This document shows, piece by piece, positions 34,669 through 36,575 of a DNA stretch of 36,575 bases. The DNA lies in the NCBI RefSeq assembly GCF_022129445.1, contig NZ_JADQAQ010000045.1:1-36575 (forward strand), written 5' to 3'. A program made the translations under genes and the position numbers. Under the pieces are notes generated by a model, which made no database searches, was not told the origin of the DNA, and was given only the letters and a program-made list of their open reading frames with translations. How positions within the stretch are numbered: the stretch's first letter is position 1; each line of letters starts with the position of its first letter. The stretch is from Photobacterium sp. Ph5. Lineage in GTDB: Bacteria; Pseudomonadota; Gammaproteobacteria; Enterobacterales; Vibrionaceae.

Positions 34669-34748
34669 GATAAATACTCCTTTTTTAAAGGTATATTTAC
34701 CGTAGTCGAGCTTATGGGCTTTCACTCTGCCGCGAAGCGGCTTCGTTC

Positions 34749-34867
34749 AACAAACGCTTCAAGAGGGGCATCCAACGCTTGGCATTTTTACTATGCGTTA
34801 GTTTTTGTGATTAAGGTGTTATGCGGAAAATTGGTAGTAGCGTTGGCTGCCCCTTAAGCGGGCTTTA
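34749..34867 (+). repeat. Degenerate attC resembling Vibrio cholerae repeats
   Basis: It starts AACAAACGCTTCAAGAGGGG, very like the start of the V. cholerae repeat as I recall it, and ends GCCCCTTAAGCGGGC. The L arms pair: CGCTT-c-AAgaGGGGCA-t-CCAACGCT (34755-34779) with the segment 34839-34860, leaving a few unpaired bases, as in attC. GTGTTATGCG lies in the middle, as in those repeats. The terminal R' box is altered: where GTTRRRY is expected the sequence is CTTTACT, so the key G is lost and recombination should fail. Confidence 0.7.
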
Positions 34868-35071
34868 CTCTTACTTTTCTTAATACTACCAGCCTAAATA
34901 AGCAATTTGCCTAACACGTTTTGTCCAATAACGGGCTAGCACAGAAATGCCAAAAAATGTGTTAAATCAAATACTTATTCACATTGAATTAACGTAATTT
35001 TGGATTGGCTTTAGTAATAATTTTAATTTTGTCATTTAAATTAAAATTCTTTTCATCTTCCCGCGATATAG

Positions 35072-35088
35072 AGTAACAAAGTGTTACT
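35072..35088. promoter_or_regulatory. Perfect palindrome, candidate operator
   Basis: AGTAACA-AAG-TGTTACT, perfect 7-bp arms and a 3-base spacer, about 30-46 bases upstream of a -10 element (35118) and 125-141 bases before the gene at 35213. Geometry suits a small HTH repressor or activator. The regulator is not in the window. Confidence 0.5.
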
Positions 35089-35114
35089 AACATCATTATT
35101 TAATATGCAATTCT

Positions 35115-35123
35115 TGGTATAAT
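35115..35123 (+). promoter_or_regulatory. Extended -10 promoter for the 289-aa gene
   Basis: TGGTATAAT, an extended -10 with a perfect TATAAT at 35118-35123. The -35 region is weak. This gene therefore has its own promoter, unlike the cassette genes before it. Confidence 0.55.
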
Positions 35124-35212
35124 TGTCCAGCAATTAAGGCATATTTCTAAAGTAATATTGTTATTTAGATAAACCGTTAAATGCTATTTTAATTATCGAT
35201 GGAGAATAACTG

Positions 35213-36082
35213 TTGGAATTACACATCAGAGATTTGTTATCTCTAGAGTATCACGGTCATAAAGTTGCTAACGGGCAACTTCGAGCTAAAGGTGTAGCTA
35301 AGTATATATCTGCTATAGATGATTTTATGGTTATTACTTCTAAGCATGCATATGGAAAAGATGCTGAACTGACTTTTGATGTATCTGGCTTTAGAAATCA
35401 ATCATTTGATATTGATTTTGCACTTCAAGTTGTAAATTTAGGTGCTGCGGCAATGTTTGCTTCGGGATCTCCAAAAGACCTGATTATGCTAGCAACGGAC
35501 TGTATTAAAGCATGTATACATCTTCAAGGGCAGCAGCCAAAAGAGGTACAAAAAAATACAGTCGACAAGTCAGTCCATGTGACAAATCAGCAAGGCGACA
35601 CACAAGTTTTTCATATAGAAACCATTAATGTAATAGCAGATCCCAAAGCAGCCAATTCCTTAGATTGCTTCATTCGAGAACCGCTAGCGAAAGGTTTAGA
35701 AGCAGTTAAAGTAAAGTCTTTGGTTCATAAAATTGAAGCTCATGCCGCAGCAAATGAATGCGATTATTTTAAACCTATCGATTTTGAAACACCTTTGTTC
35801 ACTAACTCTATTAAAACAGGTTTGGTTATTGAATCACCATCATTCAAAGATGGTAACAAGTGGAAGTTCAGTGATGGACAATCAAGTTTTTACGCTGAAA
35901 TTACAGATGAGCAGTTTCTAGAACGTGTTGACAATGGTGAGGAACGGTTCGGTAAAAATGACATATTGTTAGTAGAAATGGATGTGATTCAAACTCAAAC
36001 ACCATCGTGTTTGAAAGTAGAAAAAATAATTACCAAAGTCATTGACCATCAGTACGCACAGAAGCAAAACAGCATGTTTTAA
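35213..36082 (+). CDS. Uncharacterised 289-aa accessory protein
   Basis: No family name recognised. It begins at TTG with GGAG 8 bases upstream. The N-terminal part (about 1-110) is mixed alpha/beta with a hydrophobic stretch VVNLGAAAMFASGS (about 83-96). The middle (about 118-145) has VHVTNQQGDTQVFHIETINVI, a beta-rich Asn/Gly pattern. The C-terminal part (about 195-280) looks like a separate beta module: KWKFSDGQSSFYAEITDEQFL, then FGKNDILLVEMDVIQ. I have a memory of that pattern in accessory proteins of mobile regions, without assigned function. No signal peptide. Followed 143 bases later by the P-loop gene in the same direction. Codon use is more AT-rich than the core genes. Confidence 0.75.
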   Translation: MELHIRDLLSLEYHGHKVANGQLRAKGVAKYISAIDDFMVITSKHAYGKDAELTFDVSGFRNQSFDIDFALQVVNLGAAAMFASGSPKDLIMLATDCIKACIHLQGQQPKEVQKNTVDKSVHVTNQQGDTQVFHIETINVIADPKAANSLDCFIREPLAKGLEAVKVKSLVHKIEAHAAANECDYFKPIDFETPLFTNSIKTGLVIESPSFKDGNKWKFSDGQSSFYAEITDEQFLERVDNGEERFGKNDILLVEMDVIQTQTPSCLKVEKIITKVIDHQYAQKQNSMF

Positions 36083-36111
36083 AAAATAATATTAATTTAA
36101 TTATTACTCAT

Positions 36112-36158
36112 ACCTCTGTTGACTATACATGATAAAATTTTCTTTTTAAAACAGAGGT
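36112..36158 (+). repeat. Inverted repeat between the two accessory genes
   Basis: ACCTCTGTT (36112-36120) and AACAGAGGT (36150-36158), 9-bp perfect arms with a 29-base AT-rich loop, then TTTATT. It could be a weak terminator for the 289-aa gene or a structured RNA; nothing identifies it further. Confidence 0.45.
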
Positions 36159-36225
36159 TTATTATCAATATGCTGTTTTCAAATATATAAAAGTTTGAGT
36201 TACGTATTATAAATAATGAGAGAAT

Positions 36226-36525
36226 ATGGAAAACAAACAGTTTATTAGTCAGTTATTCCTAGAAAATAGTCAATTCATTTTAGTCGGCTTGACTGGAAGA
36301 ACAGGCTCAGGATGTACTACTACTGCTAATATATTAGAAAGTAAAAAACCTAACTTCCCTGAACCAGAACATTTAAACGGATTTTATAAAGGTTTGGATG
36401 TTGAACGTTATAAAATTGTTAGAAAATATGCGGAGCAGCATTGGAGCAAATTTTATTCAATTAAAGTAAGTGATCTAATATCAACTTATATCCTAACATT
36501 ATCGCCTGAACATTTAGCTACCTGA
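36226..36525 (+). pseudogene. P-loop protein, probably truncated, with Cys in Walker A
   Basis: 99 residues. The N-terminus has a beta strand FILVGLTG leading to a P-loop-like GRTGSGCTTTA (about 23-33), in which the usual Lys of GxxGxGK[ST] is Cys. The rest (PEPEHLNGFYKGLDVERYK, YAEQHWSKFYSIKVSDLIS) resembles the start of a larger nucleotide-kinase-like domain, then the frame stops abruptly after SPEHLAT with TGA at 36523-36525. Real P-loop kinases are twice this length, so the gene appears cut off, perhaps by the element at the window end. Degenerate P-loop domains of this kind head some deaminase fusion proteins in phage defence; that link is tentative. Confidence 0.55.
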
Positions 36526-36527
36526 TT

Positions 36528-36574
36528 ACCACCGAGACTCAGCCAAGGTTAATAATTTCTCTGGCATCGGTGGT
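36528..36574. repeat. Inverted repeat at the window end
   Basis: ACCACCGA (36528-36535) and TCGGTGGT (36567-36574), 8-bp perfect arms separated by 31 bases, directly after the premature end of the P-loop gene. It could be a mobile-element end or a junction of two elements. The window stops here, so the element cannot be identified. Confidence 0.4.
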
Positions 36575-36575
36575 G

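Larger units (their letters stand above)
33958..34748 (-). mobile_element. Deleted IS91-type insertion sequence remnant
   Basis: Carries, on the minus strand, the start of a tyrosine-recombinase gene joined in frame to the end of an IS91-family HUH transposase gene. A full element of this type would be much larger. At both sides there is a hairpin with the same CGCGAAGC core: at 33963-33977 (GTGTCG/CGACAC stem) and at 34729-34741 (GCCGC/GCGGC stem). The right one lies next to GTTC (34745-34748), the complement of the GAAC tetranucleotide favoured by IS91. The ends are inferred. Confidence 0.6.
34868..35212. other. Non-coding gap upstream of the 289-aa gene
   Basis: AT-rich, no gene. It contains the palindrome and promoter listed next. 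An inverted pair TGGTAGTA (34831-34838) and TACTACCA (34884-34891 region) spans the attC end. Confidence 0.4.

Noticed and set aside
34909..34915. GCCTAAC as another attC R'' box
   Set aside because: No GTTAGGC partner or paired L arms follow within 150 bases.
1..36575. CRISPR arrays, tRNA or rRNA genes, prophage structural genes
   Set aside because: No regularly spaced direct repeats, no cloverleaf or rRNA sequence and no phage structural proteins were seen on either strand.

Overview
The window looks like chromosomal DNA of a low-GC marine gammaproteobacterium of the Vibrionaceae, most likely Photobacterium or a close relative. This rests on recognisable proteins (SdaC, YajQ, AroH, Cra with FruBKA, Kbl/Tdh, YbiT, YaiI, a VF530-type protein), three strong Cra operators, and integron attC sites, one of which resembles the Vibrio cholerae repeats. 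No database search was run; the assignment is by recognition.

From 1 to about 32.5 kb the window is ordinary core genome: short transcription units separated by clear hairpin terminators. In order: sdaC (serine uptake), yajQ, aroH (tryptophan-type DAHP synthase) divergent from a stand-alone PEP-synthase-like C-terminal domain whose catalytic residues appear lost, a small unknown gene, a half-size FUSC membrane protein, cra divergent from fruBKA (fructose PTS) with three near-perfect operators between them, an RhlE-like helicase, a small Cys-motif protein, a periplasmic rhodanese in an operon with a hybrid histidine kinase, def, a MATE exporter with a small unknown gene, an S66 carboxypeptidase and anmK (peptidoglycan recycling), a LysR regulator divergent from kbl-tdh (threonine catabolism), a secreted subtilisin-like protease, a VF530 protein with an Arg/Gly-rich tail, a pyruvoyl decarboxylase of the PsiD/PSD type, ybiT (ABC-F) behind a promoter-proximal terminator hairpin, and yaiI.

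From about 32.9 kb to the end the window is accessory. It starts with one complete integron cassette (a TPR protein with a textbook attC of 117 bp, flanked on both sides by the same GTTATGT core), then a second cassette (GNAT acetyltransferase) whose attC is broken. An IS91-type remnant follows, in which the start of a tyrosine recombinase is joined to the end of the HUH transposase. Beyond it lies a degenerate Vibrio cholerae repeat-like attC. No integron integrase is visible, so this is a small cluster of attC sites lacking an integrase (CALIN). The last 1.6 kb holds an unrecognised 289-aa protein with its own promoter and palindrome, and a short P-loop protein whose Walker A lysine is replaced by cysteine. 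That second gene appears cut off next to an inverted repeat at the window end. These two genes are the best candidates for something undescribed, possibly a defence-type module, but the evidence is contextual.

Functionally the core genes connect around PEP, fructose and amino-acid use: FruBKA consumes PEP and is controlled by Cra, AroH consumes PEP, and SdaC, Kbl and Tdh handle serine, threonine and glycine.
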